DNA from: JBCBSZ01 sp039185015
Lineage (GTDB): Bacteria > Actinomycetota > Acidimicrobiia > Acidimicrobiales > Poriferisodalaceae
NCBI GenBank assembly: GCA_039185015.1
Contig: JBCDAU010000007.1
Location: 62,001-126,000, forward strand
DNA length: 64,000 nucleotides
Direction of reading: 5' to 3'
Below the pieces are notes generated by a model, which saw only the letters and a list, made by a program, of their open reading frames with translations, made no database searches and was not told where the DNA came from. How positions within the stretch are numbered: the first letter of the stretch is position 1; each line of letters starts with the position of its first letter. This document shows positions 44,643 through 53,542 of this stretch, piece by piece. The position numbers and the translations under genes were made by a program.

Positions 44643-46073
44643 CTAGTCCATGCCCTGGGTGGTAGTCGCACCTCGAAGAGTGGTGAGGAGTCGGTCCACG
44701 TCGGACCGCTCCGTGGGCTCCGCTCCCACCGACACCCGAACCATCCAGCGTCCATCGAGCAGCGACGGCGTCAGGTAGGCGGCGCCGCGGTCGTTGATCT
44801 CTCCGACCCAGCGCAGCGTGTGCTCGTCGAGCTCGTCGGCCGTGAGCCCGGGCGGCTCGTGGCGGATGCACACGGTCTGCAGGTTGACCGGCGCGACGAC
44901 CCGCCAGTGCGGCTCGGCCTCGATCCGTTCGGCGAACCAGCGGGCGTTGTCCAGGTCGCGCCGGAGCCGGGCACGCACGGCATCGAGGCCGTCGAGGCGC
45001 AGGTGGAACCAGGGCTTGAGCGCCCGGAACCGACGCCCGAGCGGGATGCCCCAGTCGCGGTACTGGGTGACGTCGCCGTCGGTGCTCGTGCGGAGGTAGC
45101 TCGGGTTGGTCGACATCACCTCGACCAGCCGCTCGGGCTCGCGCACGAAGAACAGCGACGTGTCGATGATCGTCCCCAGCCACTTGTGCGGATTCATCGA
45201 GAACGAGTCGGCGTCCTCGACACCGTCGAAGAGGTGGACCATCTCGGGCAGGAGCGCAGCGGAACCGCCCATGGCGGCGTCGACGTGGATCCACACGCCG
45301 TGCCGCCGCCCGACCTCGACGAGCCCCGGCGTCGGGTCGACGGCGGTGACGCCGGTGCTGCCGATCGTCGTCACCAGGGCTGCGGGTCGGCGGCCGGCCT
45401 CGGCGTCGGCGCGCATGGCCGCGTCGACCGCCTCCGGGGTGAGCGCGTAGTCGTCGTCGGCGATGGTCGGGATCACGTGGAGGTTGGCGTGGCCGTAGCC
45501 GGCGAGTAGCGCGGCCTTGTTGACCGAGCTGTGGGCCTGATCCGAGCAGTAGACGACGAGCGGCTGCCCGAGCCCCACGAGGCCGTCGGTGTTCTGGCTC
45601 AGCCCGCTGGCCTGCTCTCGCGCGCACAGCAGCGCCACGAGGCAGGCCGTCGACGCGGTGTCATGGATCGTGCCCCTCCACGTGCCGCGTAGGCCGACGA
45701 GGTCGGCGAACCAGGCGCACGTGATCTCCTCGAGCTCGGTGAGCGCCGGGCTCGACTCCCAGTTCAGGCCGATCACTCCCAGGCCGGAGCTCACGAGGTC
45801 GCCGAGCACCGAGGCGAGCGCAGCGTTGGCCGGGAAGTAGGCGTAGTAGTCCGGGTGCTGGAAGTGGGTCAGCCCCGGGACGATCGTGTGCTCGAGGTCG
45901 GCGAGGAGCGCTTCGAGCGGTTCGGGCAGGTCGGGCGGGGGAGCGTCGAGCCGATCGCGCACCCATCCGGGTTCGACCGACGAGCGCACCGGGCGATCGG
46001 CGATGCCGGCCCGGTAGTCGGCGATCCAGTCGACGAGGCGGTGGCCGGCTGCTCGGAACTCCTCGGGCGTCAT
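44643..46073 (-). CDS. PLP-dependent group II (aromatic) amino-acid decarboxylase
   Basis: 476 aa. FAAGHRLVDWIADYRAG-type start, HPDYYAYFPANAALASVLGDLVSSGLGVIGLNWESSPALTELE, DQAHSSVNKAALLAGYGHANLHVI, and the PLP lysine in SMNPHKWLGTIIDTSLFFV. These match bacterial aromatic-L-amino-acid decarboxylases. Start ATG 46073 gives the family's usual N-terminus; GTG 46097, which overlaps the ArsR stop (GTGA), would add 8 residues. Same strand as ArsR and probably read with it. Confidence 0.9.
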   Translation of the reverse strand: MTPEEFRAAGHRLVDWIADYRAGIADRPVRSSVEPGWVRDRLDAPPPDLPEPLEALLADLEHTIVPGLTHFQHPDYYAYFPANAALASVLGDLVSSGLGVIGLNWESSPALTELEEITCAWFADLVGLRGTWRGTIHDTASTACLVALLCAREQASGLSQNTDGLVGLGQPLVVYCSDQAHSSVNKAALLAGYGHANLHVIPTIADDDYALTPEAVDAAMRADAEAGRRPAALVTTIGSTGVTAVDPTPGLVEVGRRHGVWIHVDAAMGGSAALLPEMVHLFDGVEDADSFSMNPHKWLGTIIDTSLFFVREPERLVEVMSTNPSYLRTSTDGDVTQYRDWGIPLGRRFRALKPWFHLRLDGLDAVRARLRRDLDNARWFAERIEAEPHWRVVAPVNLQTVCIRHEPPGLTADELDEHTLRWVGEINDRGAAYLTPSLLDGRWMVRVSVGAEPTERSDVDRLLTTLRGATTTQGMD

Positions 46074-46093
46074 GGCCGGGAGCTTCGCGCAGC

Positions 46094-46423
46094 TCACGCC
46101 GTGGCGGTCAACGACTCCTGGAGGGCTGCGAGCTGGGGCGTGCGCACCCGGAACCAGGCCCACTTGCCCCGCTGCTCCCGCTCGAGGATCCCGGCCTTCA
46201 CCAGCTGGGAGAGGTGGTGGCTGATCGTCGGCTGCGCCCGATCGAGCGCGGCGGGGAGGTCGCAGGCGCACGCCCAGCCGTCCTCGGAGGCAGCGATGAG
46301 GCTCACGAGCCGCAGGCGGACGGGGTCGGCGAGCGCCTTGAGGATGGTGGCGAGCTCGACGGCGTCGCGCTCGTCGAGCGGGGGCCCGAGCAGTGGGGGG
46401 CAGCAGGGTTCGTCGGCGCTCAC
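46094..46423 (-). CDS. ArsR/SmtB-family arsenic-type repressor
   Basis: 109 aa winged HTH. Cysteines in GWACACDLPAALDRAQPTISHHLSQL (ArsR-type CxC just before the recognition helix) and an N-terminal CC pair suggest As(III)/Sb(III) binding. GTG 46423 lies within TATGTATCTCC, so a leaderless mRNA is likely. It is divergent from the ArsI-like gene, whose promoter it should control. Confidence 0.9.
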   Translation of the reverse strand: MSADEPCCPPLLGPPLDERDAVELATILKALADPVRLRLVSLIAASEDGWACACDLPAALDRAQPTISHHLSQLVKAGILEREQRGKWAWFRVRTPQLAALQESLTATA

Positions 46424-46431
46424 GGAGATAC

Positions 46432-46482
46432 ATATTGACAGACATCGATGGGAAATGGCATCGTATCGACAGTGATCAATAT
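46432..46482. promoter_or_regulatory. ArsR operator region between the divergent ars genes
   Basis: ATATTGA (46432-46438) and TCAATAT (46476-46482) form a wide inverted repeat. Inside lie ATCGATG and CATCGTATCGAC blocks, resembling ArsR/SmtB half-sites. The region is locally AT-rich against the GC-rich background. Confidence 0.55.
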
Positions 46483-46494
46483 GAAGGAGCAGCC

Positions 46495-46920
46495 ATGCGA
46501 CTGCAGCTGGCCATCAACGTGTCCGACCTCGACGAGGCGATCGAGTTCTACGACCGCATGTTCGACGCCAAGCCGGCCCGAGTGCGGCCGGGCTACGCCA
46601 ACTACGCCATCGCCGACCCGCCCCTCAAGCTCGTGCTGTTCGAGGGCGCCGGCGACGGCGGCACGCTCAACCACCTCGGCGTCGAAACCGAGACGGCCGA
46701 CGAGGTCGTGGCTGCGGAAGCTCGTCTGAGCGACTCCGGCCTCGAGACCACCGGCGTCGACGACACGATGTGCTGCTACGCCGAGAAGACCGAGACCTGG
46801 GTGGAGGCGCCCGACGACGTCCGCTGGGAGTGGTACGTCCGCACCGGCGACTCCGAGCAGCTCGCCAACGTCGTGGTCGGCTCGGAGGAGTCGGCCGAGG
46901 GCGGCTGCTGCGGCGCATGA
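46495..46920 (+). CDS. arsI: ArsI/CadI-type heavy-metal resistance metalloenzyme
   Basis: 141 aa VOC-fold protein. RLQLAINVSDLDEAIEFYDRMFDAKPARVRPGYANYAIADPPLKLVLFEG and the vicinal cysteines in DTMCCYAEKTETWVEAPD are signatures of ArsI C-As lyases and CadI relatives, which use Fe(II) to split organoarsenicals such as MAs(III). The C-terminal GGCCGA may also bind As(III). AAGGAG is 6 nt before the ATG. Regulated by the divergent ArsR gene; ends overlapping the next gene by 4 bp. Confidence 0.88.
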   Translation: MRLQLAINVSDLDEAIEFYDRMFDAKPARVRPGYANYAIADPPLKLVLFEGAGDGGTLNHLGVETETADEVVAAEARLSDSGLETTGVDDTMCCYAEKTETWVEAPDDVRWEWYVRTGDSEQLANVVVGSEESAEGGCCGA

Positions 46921-47540
46921 GCGTCGTCATCGAGTTCGCGCCGACCTCGGCGCTGCCCGCCGTCGCCCTCTCGGCGGCGGCCGGACCGATCAACGCCCGC
47001 TTGGTCGAGCGGGGACTCGCCTCGCTCGACGCCGCGGCGGCGTGGCTCCACGCACAGCCGTACGGTCACAACCGGCGCCGTGACGCGACGGCGATCTTCG
47101 ACGAGGGCGTCGGTACCTGTGTGACCAAGCACGGCACCTTCGTCACCGCCAGCCAGGAGCTCGGTGTCGACGTCGCGCTGGAGTGGGGGACCTACGCCCT
47201 CACCGACGAGATCGTCACCGGTGTCGGCGAGATCCTCGCGAGGTACGGGCTGCCGTTCGTGCCCCGCGTGCACTGCTTCCTGCGTCACGGCAATGTCCGC
47301 GTCGATCTGACCGAGGGCAACTGCAACGGCAAGAACGTGCTCATCACCGAGTACCTCCAGCTCGATGAGGTCGCGTTCGGTGCCGCCGAGGAGCCCCACC
47401 TCCGGCGGGTCGCCGAACGGCTGTGCCGGGAACATCCGGACTTCGCCGACGCGACGCCGGACCTGCTCGCCGAAGCCCTCGACGCCTGCGGTCCGACGTT
47501 CGTGGCGGCATGCGCCCGCCAAGCGGTGTCCTCCGGCTAG
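46917..47540 (+). CDS. Transglutaminase-like (Cys-His-Asp) protein downstream of arsI
   Basis: 207 aa. The combination GVGTCVTKHGTFVTASQELGV (candidate nucleophile Cys), RVHCFLRHG (His) and VRVDLTEGN (Asp) resembles the transglutaminase-like cysteine-peptidase triad. No signal peptide. ATG 46917 overlaps the arsI stop (ATGA), so it is part of the arsenic-controlled transcript. Its role is unknown; a link to arsenic is by position only. Confidence 0.65.
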   Translation: MSVVIEFAPTSALPAVALSAAAGPINARLVERGLASLDAAAAWLHAQPYGHNRRRDATAIFDEGVGTCVTKHGTFVTASQELGVDVALEWGTYALTDEIVTGVGEILARYGLPFVPRVHCFLRHGNVRVDLTEGNCNGKNVLITEYLQLDEVAFGAAEEPHLRRVAERLCREHPDFADATPDLLAEALDACGPTFVAACARQAVSSG

Positions 47541-47550
47541 ACACGGAGGC

Positions 47551-48984
47551 ATGGACGAGGTGGACGCCGGACCGGTCGCCGATCTGGTGGTGGTGGCCAA
47601 CCGGCTGCCGGTCCGTCGGACCGATGAGGGCTGGCGCACCAGTCCCGGCGGGCTGGTCGCGGCGCTCGCCCCCGTGCTGGCCAAGCGCCGCGGCGCCTGG
47701 GTCGGTTGGACGGGGGAGGGCCTCACCGATCCGGTCCTGCCGGACCCGTCGCCGTTCGAGCACGACGGGATGCTCCTCCAGGAGCTACCGGTTCACGCCG
47801 ACGAGGTGGTCGACCACTACGAGGGCGCCGCCAACGGCACGATCTGGCCGCTCTACCACGACGCGATCCAGGCTCCGGAGTTCCACCGGCACTGGTGGCG
47901 GACGCATCTGTCGATCAACCGACGCTTCGCAGAGGCGGCTGCACGCATCGCCGCTCCGGACGCGACCGTGTGGGTGCACGACTACCAGCTGCAGTTCGTG
48001 CCGCAGTTCCTACGGGAGCTCCGGCCGGACGTCCGCATCGGCTTCTTCCTGCACATCCCGTTCCCACCGGAGGAGCTGTTCGTCCGGCTCCCCTGGCGGC
48101 GCGACGTGATCGAGGGGCTGCTGGGCGCCGATCTAATCGGCTTCCAGACCCTGTCGGATGCCCGGAACTTCCGGTCGCTGTGTCGTCGTCTCGCCGGTCA
48201 CCCCGTTCGCCACGGTGACGTCACCGTCGGCGGCCGCACGGTGCGGACGGGCGTGTTCCCGATCACCGTCGATGTGGCCTCGATCGAGGAGGCCGCTCGA
48301 CGCCCGGGTCGCGAGGAGTCGGTCACCGAGCTCCGCGAGCGGCTCGGCAACCCGGCCACCGTGCTCCTCGGCGTCGACCGGCTCGACTACACCAAGGGCA
48401 TCGAGGTCCGCCTCAAGGCCTTCCGGGAGTTGCTCGACACCGGCCTCCTCCGGGTGCCCGAGGCCGTCATGGTGCAGGTGGCGACGCCGAGCCGCGAGGA
48501 TGTCGCCGCGTACGTCGAGGAGCGGGATCGCATCGAGCGCCTCATCGGCGAGATCAACGGCACCTTCGGCCAGGTCGGCGCACCGGCGGTGCACTACATC
48601 CACCGCACGATCCCGTTCGACGACCTGGTGACCCTCTACCGGGCGGCCGACATCATGATGGTGACGCCGTTCCGCGACGGCATGAACCTCGTGGCCAAGG
48701 AGTTCGTGGCGACCCGGATCGACGGGACCGGAGCGCTGGTGCTGAGCGAGTTCGCCGGAGCTGCGCACGAGCTCACCGCGGCGACGCTGGTGAACCCGCA
48801 CGACACCGACGGAGTGCGCGACGCCATGGCCCGCCTCCTGCGGACCACTCCTGCCGAGCGACGCGTGGGCATGCGCACGCTGCGACGGGCCGTGCGGCGG
48901 TCGGACGTGCATGACTGGGCCAACAACTTCCTCGTTGCGCTCGAGGCGGCGACCGCCCTGAGCGAACACACGTTCGACAACTGA
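47551..48984 (+). CDS. otsA: Alpha,alpha-trehalose-phosphate synthase (OtsA)
   Basis: 477 aa GT20 GT-B fold. VVANRLPVRR, WVHDYQLQFVPQFLRELRPDVRIGFFLHIPFPPEELF, VDRLDYTKGIEVRLKAF and FRDGMNLVAKEFVATR are diagnostic. It joins a nucleoside-diphosphate glucose to glucose 6-phosphate to give trehalose 6-phosphate. No otsB phosphatase is adjacent. ATG 47551 has GGAGG only one base away, which is unusually close. It follows the previous gene by 10 bp. Confidence 0.95.
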   Translation: MDEVDAGPVADLVVVANRLPVRRTDEGWRTSPGGLVAALAPVLAKRRGAWVGWTGEGLTDPVLPDPSPFEHDGMLLQELPVHADEVVDHYEGAANGTIWPLYHDAIQAPEFHRHWWRTHLSINRRFAEAAARIAAPDATVWVHDYQLQFVPQFLRELRPDVRIGFFLHIPFPPEELFVRLPWRRDVIEGLLGADLIGFQTLSDARNFRSLCRRLAGHPVRHGDVTVGGRTVRTGVFPITVDVASIEEAARRPGREESVTELRERLGNPATVLLGVDRLDYTKGIEVRLKAFRELLDTGLLRVPEAVMVQVATPSREDVAAYVEERDRIERLIGEINGTFGQVGAPAVHYIHRTIPFDDLVTLYRAADIMMVTPFRDGMNLVAKEFVATRIDGTGALVLSEFAGAAHELTAATLVNPHDTDGVRDAMARLLRTTPAERRVGMRTLRRAVRRSDVHDWANNFLVALEAATALSEHTFDN

Positions 48985-49010
48985 TCACCCCGTCCGTACC
49001 CTCGGCGCTC

Positions 49011-49328
49011 ATGGCGCGAGGACGGGTCGGACCGCTGGGGGAGTTGCGCATCGTCGCGGCCCAGATCGACGGTGCCGTGCGTCGCCAGGACGATCTCGAG
49101 GTGATGCGGGGCGAGCTGATCCGTCAGGCGTTGGGTGACGGGCTCCCGGTCGAGCGGATCGCCCGGGCGGCGAGGTTGACCACCGTCGAGGTCGAGAGGC
49201 TCCGCCAGGTGGCGGGGCCCGAGCGGCCCGGCGAGCGAGCGGATGCGGAGCGCCACGGAGGTGGCGTGGAGCATCGAGGAAGCTCGCTCAGAGCGGAAGA
49301 TCAGAGGGCGGCCCAGGAGGCGCCGTGA
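49011..49328 (+). CDS. Small HTH-like protein of unknown function
   Basis: 105 aa. LIRQALGDGLPVERIARAARLTTVEVERLRQV looks like a resolvase-type HTH; the tail is polar and low in complexity. TACCCT is 8 nt before the ATG. Its last 28 bp overlap the convergent phosphotransferase gene. The start signal supports it, but I do not recognise the family. Confidence 0.5.
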   Translation: MARGRVGPLGELRIVAAQIDGAVRRQDDLEVMRGELIRQALGDGLPVERIARAARLTTVEVERLRQVAGPERPGERADAERHGGGVEHRGSSLRAEDQRAAQEAP

Positions 49329-50347
49329 TCGACGGCCGCCGTCGCCGCTCGCTCGACCATCGAGTCGAACAGGTCACGGCCCCGGCCCGGCGGTGGGTCG
49401 ATCGTCGACAGGTTGTTGGCGAACATCGACGACCACCAGAGGAACGACTCGGCGTAGTCGGCACGGAGCTGGTCGGTGTCGAGCGCGACGCCGTGGCGGG
49501 CGACGCCGTCGGCGTAGCGGTGGAGGAGCTCGTCCTCCCACGCGCGACGGTCGTCGATCGTGGCGCTGGTCGCCAGGAGGATCGCGAGGTCGGTGACGCC
49601 GTTGGTGCGCATCGCTGTCTGCCAGTCGATCAGCCGCACGCCACCCCGCTTCGGGAACACCAGGTTGTCGACCCGCACGTCGGCGTGAGCGAGCGCGAGC
49701 GGGCGCTGCGCCTGAGCGGCGAGCCACCGGTCGAGGCGCGGCGCAGCATCCCGTAGCGTCGCAGCGAAGCCGTCGGGGAGCAGCTCGCCGAAGCGTCGTT
49801 CCCAGGCATCGAGCGAGCCGACCACGGCATCCCGGAGGAGTCCGGCGGTGCCCGAGTCGATGCCCGGCATCCACGGGGGCGAGCCCGCGGTGCGGTCGTC
49901 GTACCGCCCGTGGAGGTCGGCGATGGCGTCGGTGACGACGCCGAGATCATCGAGGCCGGCGCCGGCCAGCTGGTCCAGCTCACGGGCGGGGTGGATCTCG
50001 TCGAGCACGAGGATCCACCGATCTTCGACCTCGTCGCCGAGGGCCACCCGGCACCGGGGGACCAGGTGCTCGAGGTCGGCGGCGAGCTCGGTGTAGAAGC
50101 GATGCTCGCGGCGCCACACGTCGAGCAGACGGCCGACCTGGCGCCCGCCGGTGTCGGCGGTCGGCACCTTCGCGATGAGCCGGTCGTCCTCGCCATCTGT
50201 GAAGCGCACGTGGAGTCGGGCGAGGTCGCCGAGGAAGCTCGCCCCGTCGCCCAACGGCTCGGCCCGCAGCTCGTCGACCGGGCGGCGCATCGCCGCGCCG
50301 AGCCAGGCGGCGTCGATCTCGGCGAGGCTGGTGGGGACCGTCGTCAC
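49301..50347 (-). CDS. Aminoglycoside/ecdysteroid-kinase-like phosphotransferase
   Basis: 348 aa protein-kinase-like fold. FTDGEDDRLIAKVPT holds the nucleotide lysine, LALAHADVRVDNLVF is the Brenner motif (HxDxxxxN), and VRLIDWQTAM the DFG-like metal Asp. Such actinobacterial proteins phosphorylate small molecules of unknown identity. GTG 50347 overlaps the upstream hydrolase stop (GTGA), so the two act together or are at least co-translated. Confidence 0.83.
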   Translation of the reverse strand: MTTVPTSLAEIDAAWLGAAMRRPVDELRAEPLGDGASFLGDLARLHVRFTDGEDDRLIAKVPTADTGGRQVGRLLDVWRREHRFYTELAADLEHLVPRCRVALGDEVEDRWILVLDEIHPARELDQLAGAGLDDLGVVTDAIADLHGRYDDRTAGSPPWMPGIDSGTAGLLRDAVVGSLDAWERRFGELLPDGFAATLRDAAPRLDRWLAAQAQRPLALAHADVRVDNLVFPKRGGVRLIDWQTAMRTNGVTDLAILLATSATIDDRRAWEDELLHRYADGVARHGVALDTDQLRADYAESFLWWSSMFANNLSTIDPPPGRGRDLFDSMVERAATAAVDHGASWAAL

Positions 50348-51033
50348 GTCGTCGGCTCGAACCGCTGCGGGATCCACGTGCGGAGACGCTCGGTCACCTC
50401 GTCGGCGACCTCGACGAGGAGATGGTCGGCGCCGTTCAGCACGTGCAGCTCGCCGCCGACGAGGAAGTGGACCATCTGGCTCGCCGCCGCCGGCAGGATC
50501 CGGTCGCGGTCGCCGTGGAGGAGCAGGACCGGCACCTTGCCCTCGAGTACCTCACCCTCCTCGCACCCTGCGACCTGGGTGGCGAGGGTCACCACGCCGA
50601 CCGTGCGAGCTTCGAGGGCGACCGCGGCCCGCACGGCGACCGCTCCGCCGAACGAGTGGCCGACGGTCACGAACCGCTCCGCTCCCTGCCGGGCGGCGAG
50701 GTCGGCGGCGGCCAGGAGGTCGTGGGTGCAGGCGTCGAGGTCGTTCGGCCGTCGATAGCCCACACGGATGGTGGCGATTCCCTCCTCCGCGAAGGTGACC
50801 CCGAGGCGGTGGTAGACGCTGTCGGCGGGACCGAGGGCGCCGCCCATCGCTCCGCCGCAGGCGAGGACGACGTCGTTGCTGTGACGGTCGCCGTGCCACC
50901 ACAGCGAGAGCAGTCCGCCCAGCGTGTACATCTCGATGTGCCGCAGACCCGGGGCGATCGTCGCCTCCTGGACGGCGAGCACGTCGAGCGCGTCCAGCGG
51001 CGACCGCCGCTCCTCACCCGATCCCTCGTCCAC
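50344..51033 (-). CDS. Alpha/beta hydrolase (dienelactone-hydrolase-like)
   Basis: 229 aa. Nucleophile elbow TVGHSFGGAVAVRAAVAL, Asp in VLLLHGDRDRILP, His in LNGADHLLVEV. Cytoplasmic; substrate unknown. GTG 51033 start. First gene of a two-gene operon with the phosphotransferase and upstream of tRNA-Cys on the opposite strand. Confidence 0.83.
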   Translation of the reverse strand: MDEGSGEERRSPLDALDVLAVQEATIAPGLRHIEMYTLGGLLSLWWHGDRHSNDVVLACGGAMGGALGPADSVYHRLGVTFAEEGIATIRVGYRRPNDLDACTHDLLAAADLAARQGAERFVTVGHSFGGAVAVRAAVALEARTVGVVTLATQVAGCEEGEVLEGKVPVLLLHGDRDRILPAAASQMVHFLVGGELHVLNGADHLLVEVADEVTERLRTWIPQRFEPTT

Positions 51034-51069
51034 GGCGCAAAGCCTGGCACGATCCGAGCGGTGCTCCGG

Positions 51070-51075
51070 TAGCGT
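51070..51075 (+). promoter_or_regulatory. -10 box of tRNA-Cys
   Basis: TAGCGT lies 9 bp before the first base of tRNA-Cys, suitable for a short 5' leader. No clear -35 is seen. Confidence 0.5.
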
Positions 51076-51084
51076 GTGGTCCCT

Positions 51085-51155
51085 GGTGCCGTGGCCGAGT
51101 GGTTAGGCAGGGGCCTGCAAAGCCCCGTACACCGGTTCGAATCCGGTCGGCACCT
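51085..51155 (+). tRNA. tRNA-Cys(GCA)
   Basis: Acceptor GGTGCCG / CGGCACC, D-arm GGCCGAGTGGTTAGGC, anticodon loop centred on GCA between GGGGC and GCCCC, T-arm ACCGGTTCGAATCCGGT. CCA is not encoded. Confidence 0.96.
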
Positions 51156-51229
51156 CACTCGCTCCACCCAGCGCCGCCGGCGCCGCAGGTGCGGCAACGG
51201 CTCGACCGGGCCCGGGTAGCGTCACCGCC

Positions 51230-51877
51230 ATGGGCGCCCGGACGCTCGGCGTCGCTGTCGTCGCATCCATCGGTCTCCTGGCCGCCGCGTGTGCTGGCGG
51301 GGACGCTGCAGGAACCGTCACCGAGCGAGCGACCGGCGCCTCGGAGATCGAGGCGGCGGCGTCCTACACCATTGCGGGCGAAGCGGACGTGCCTGACCGA
51401 CGCCATGCGGTGCTCGACCTCGGCGAGGGCTGGGAGTTGCGCAGCGCCGTCGACTACGAGGTCGACCCGGACCTCGGAGACGGCACCGACTGGTGGGCAG
51501 AGCACGAGCGGTTCGGACCCGTCGACGAGAACGGGAGCTTCGAGGGGTTCTCGGTCCGGCTCAGCGGCCATGACCTGCCCGCCGTCGAGTTGGTCGAACG
51601 CCTCACCCGGCTCGGGTTCGTTCTCGAGTCGGTCGACGTCGCCGGTACCGACGGGCAGGCCGGGACCTCACCGGACGGTCCGGTCGTGGTGGTCTGGTCG
51701 CTCGACGACACCTACGCCCTCATGGTGCTCAGCTCCGACCTCGACGTCATCGAGCTCGTCGGCGCGGCAAGCGCCACCCGAGTCGTGACCGGCGCCGAGT
51801 GGGCAGCGGATGGCGGAGAGTTCCTGGCCTGCGTGCCGGGCTCGGATGGCTGCGGCGTCCTCGGGGAGATCGGCTGA
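51230..51877 (+). CDS. Putative lipoprotein of unknown function
   Basis: 215 aa. Signal peptide with lipobox (VVASIGLLAAAC, Cys ~21), then an acidic mature part with VVVVWSLDDTYALMVLSSDLDVIELVG strands. TAGCGT is 7 nt before the ATG, so it is probably leaderless. No domain recognised. Its 3' end overlaps the frame of the next lipoprotein gene. Confidence 0.7.
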   Translation: MGARTLGVAVVASIGLLAAACAGGDAAGTVTERATGASEIEAAASYTIAGEADVPDRRHAVLDLGEGWELRSAVDYEVDPDLGDGTDWWAEHERFGPVDENGSFEGFSVRLSGHDLPAVELVERLTRLGFVLESVDVAGTDGQAGTSPDGPVVVVWSLDDTYALMVLSSDLDVIELVGAASATRVVTGAEWAADGGEFLACVPGSDGCGVLGEIG

Positions 51878-52746
51878 TACCGCCAGGCGGACGATGTGTC
51901 CGAGCGTCGGCCGCGCTGATCGTCGCCGGGGTCGTCCTCACCGGATGCTCCGACGACGTCGGCTGGTCGGGTGCGTCGTTGCACGTGGACCGCCACGGTG
52001 TCCACACGATCAGCTTCGACTTCGGCCGCTGCTACGGCGACCCCACCCGGATCACCGTCGACGAGACCGACGAGCAGATCCGCATCGACGTCAGCGGTCG
52101 GTCGAACCGCGACAACGACTGCGCGTTCGCCGGCGAAGTACGCCTCGACGCGCCGCTCGGCGACCGGGTCGTGCTCCTCCTCGACGCCGGCGACACCTAC
52201 CGTCGCTGCGAACGGGGCGCTCCTCCCACCGGTGATGACGCCCCCCTCGGCACCTCCCAGACGCTCTGCACCGGTGAGACCACGACCGCACAGACCTGGG
52301 TGACACCGACGACCCAACCGCCCGTGCCGGTCACGAACCTTCGCATCGCCACACTCGGCGACGCCACGGATCCCGCGAACAGCGTCTGCGGCCCCAACCT
52401 CGTGCTGCTCGGCGACGTTCCCGATGGATCGGCCGGACAGATCGCGCTGATCATCCCGGTCACTGGGCTGATCGACCCCGAACCGGGCGACCTCTGGGAT
52501 GCCGACGTCGCGGAAGCGGTGCTCTGGCGCTGGGACGGCGATCCCACCGGAGCCGGACTCGTCGATCAGCCCATCTGCGTCGACCCCGGCCCCCGGACCG
52601 AGATCGTCCCCGTTCGGATCGACCTCACCGGCACGACCGGCGACGACGGTGCCCTCGTCGTCGAGGCGGCCATCGTTCGTGACATCGCCGGTCACTCCCT
52701 CGACGCGCCCGCCGTGCTCGACGGCCCCGTCGCCGTCCGCCCCTGA
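51799..52746 (+). CDS. Second putative lipoprotein
   Basis: 315 aa from GTG 51799. A lipobox (ALIVAGVVLTGC, Cys ~50) follows a long basic N-terminal stretch that overlaps the previous gene, so the true start may be later and non-standard; I see no better ATG/GTG/TTG. Contains several cysteines (RCYGD, NDCAF, RRCERG, TLCTG, SVCGP, PICVD) that could form disulfides outside the cell. Function unknown. Confidence 0.62.
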   Translation: MGSGWRRVPGLRAGLGWLRRPRGDRLIPPGGRCVRASAALIVAGVVLTGCSDDVGWSGASLHVDRHGVHTISFDFGRCYGDPTRITVDETDEQIRIDVSGRSNRDNDCAFAGEVRLDAPLGDRVVLLLDAGDTYRRCERGAPPTGDDAPLGTSQTLCTGETTTAQTWVTPTTQPPVPVTNLRIATLGDATDPANSVCGPNLVLLGDVPDGSAGQIALIIPVTGLIDPEPGDLWDADVAEAVLWRWDGDPTGAGLVDQPICVDPGPRTEIVPVRIDLTGTTGDDGALVVEAAIVRDIAGHSLDAPAVLDGPVAVRP

Positions 52747-52798
52747 CGGGACGGCCGGCCTCCGGGCCGAGAGTGTGCGTCGACCCGACGTCGCACGA

Positions 52799-53404
52799 TC
52801 AGGGGCAGGTCGCCTCGAAGGTGCCGTCGATCCCGTCGACGTCGTCGGTGGTGTCGTCGTCGAACGAGGTGCTGGCCGTCAGCTGGCGCCCGTTCAGCAC
52901 GATCGGTTCCGGATCGATGCCCAGCAGCTCGGCCGAGAACTGCGATGCGCTGAGCGAGACGGACGGGTTCTCGAAGTCCTCGATGTCGTTGATCGACACG
53001 GTGTGCCCGAAGGCGTCGATCGAGGCGTAGAGCTGGAGGCCGTCGGCCAGCGCCGACACCACGACCTCGGCGCCGGCCTGACCGATCTCGTCCTCGCCGA
53101 AGGCGCAGAGCACCGCGTCGAAGGTCCAGGACCGTCCGTCACTCATCACCAGGCTCGCCCCACCGCCGCCGACCGCGTCCTGGAGCTCTTCGAGCTGCTC
53201 GGCGGCCTCGTCGATGGCGTCCTCGGCCGCGTCGCCGCCACCCGCGATGACGGTGTCGTCAGATGCCGCCTCGGTCGTCTCGGCCGGCTGCTCGGCTGCC
53301 GAGTCGTCCCCGCCGTCGGCGTCGTCGCTGTCACCGCTGCACGCGGCGAACGATGCGACCGCGGCGATGAGGAGGACGAGGCGGCGAAGGGTGGGCGGCG
53401 TCAT
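52799..53404 (-). CDS. Putative lipoprotein with acidic linker
   Basis: 201 aa. Lipobox LIAAVASFAAC (Cys ~23) followed by a Asp/Glu/Ala-rich spacer (~residues 24-70), then a compact domain (SLVMSDGRSWTFDAVLCAFGEDEIGQ...STSFDDDTTDDVDGIDGTFEATC). TACCGT is 7 nt upstream of ATG 53404. No known domain. Confidence 0.7.
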   Translation of the reverse strand: MTPPTLRRLVLLIAAVASFAACSGDSDDADGGDDSAAEQPAETTEAASDDTVIAGGGDAAEDAIDEAAEQLEELQDAVGGGGASLVMSDGRSWTFDAVLCAFGEDEIGQAGAEVVVSALADGLQLYASIDAFGHTVSINDIEDFENPSVSLSASQFSAELLGIDPEPIVLNGRQLTASTSFDDDTTDDVDGIDGTFEATCP

Positions 53405-53542
53405 GGCGACGACGGTACCGACGTCGCCCGGGGCGATGATCCCCGCCGGGTCACCCAGCGTGCCCAGGCGGTTCGCTGCACCGGTCGGTCGCATCACGTC
53501 GGTCCGGATCCCGGTGGGAGGGCCGGACCGATCGATCCGTCG

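Noticed and set aside
46074..46445. N-terminal extension of the decarboxylase that would fuse it to a second frame over ArsR
   Set aside because: The extension is a shadow of ArsR; the decarboxylase family starts at the MTPEEF residue chosen here.
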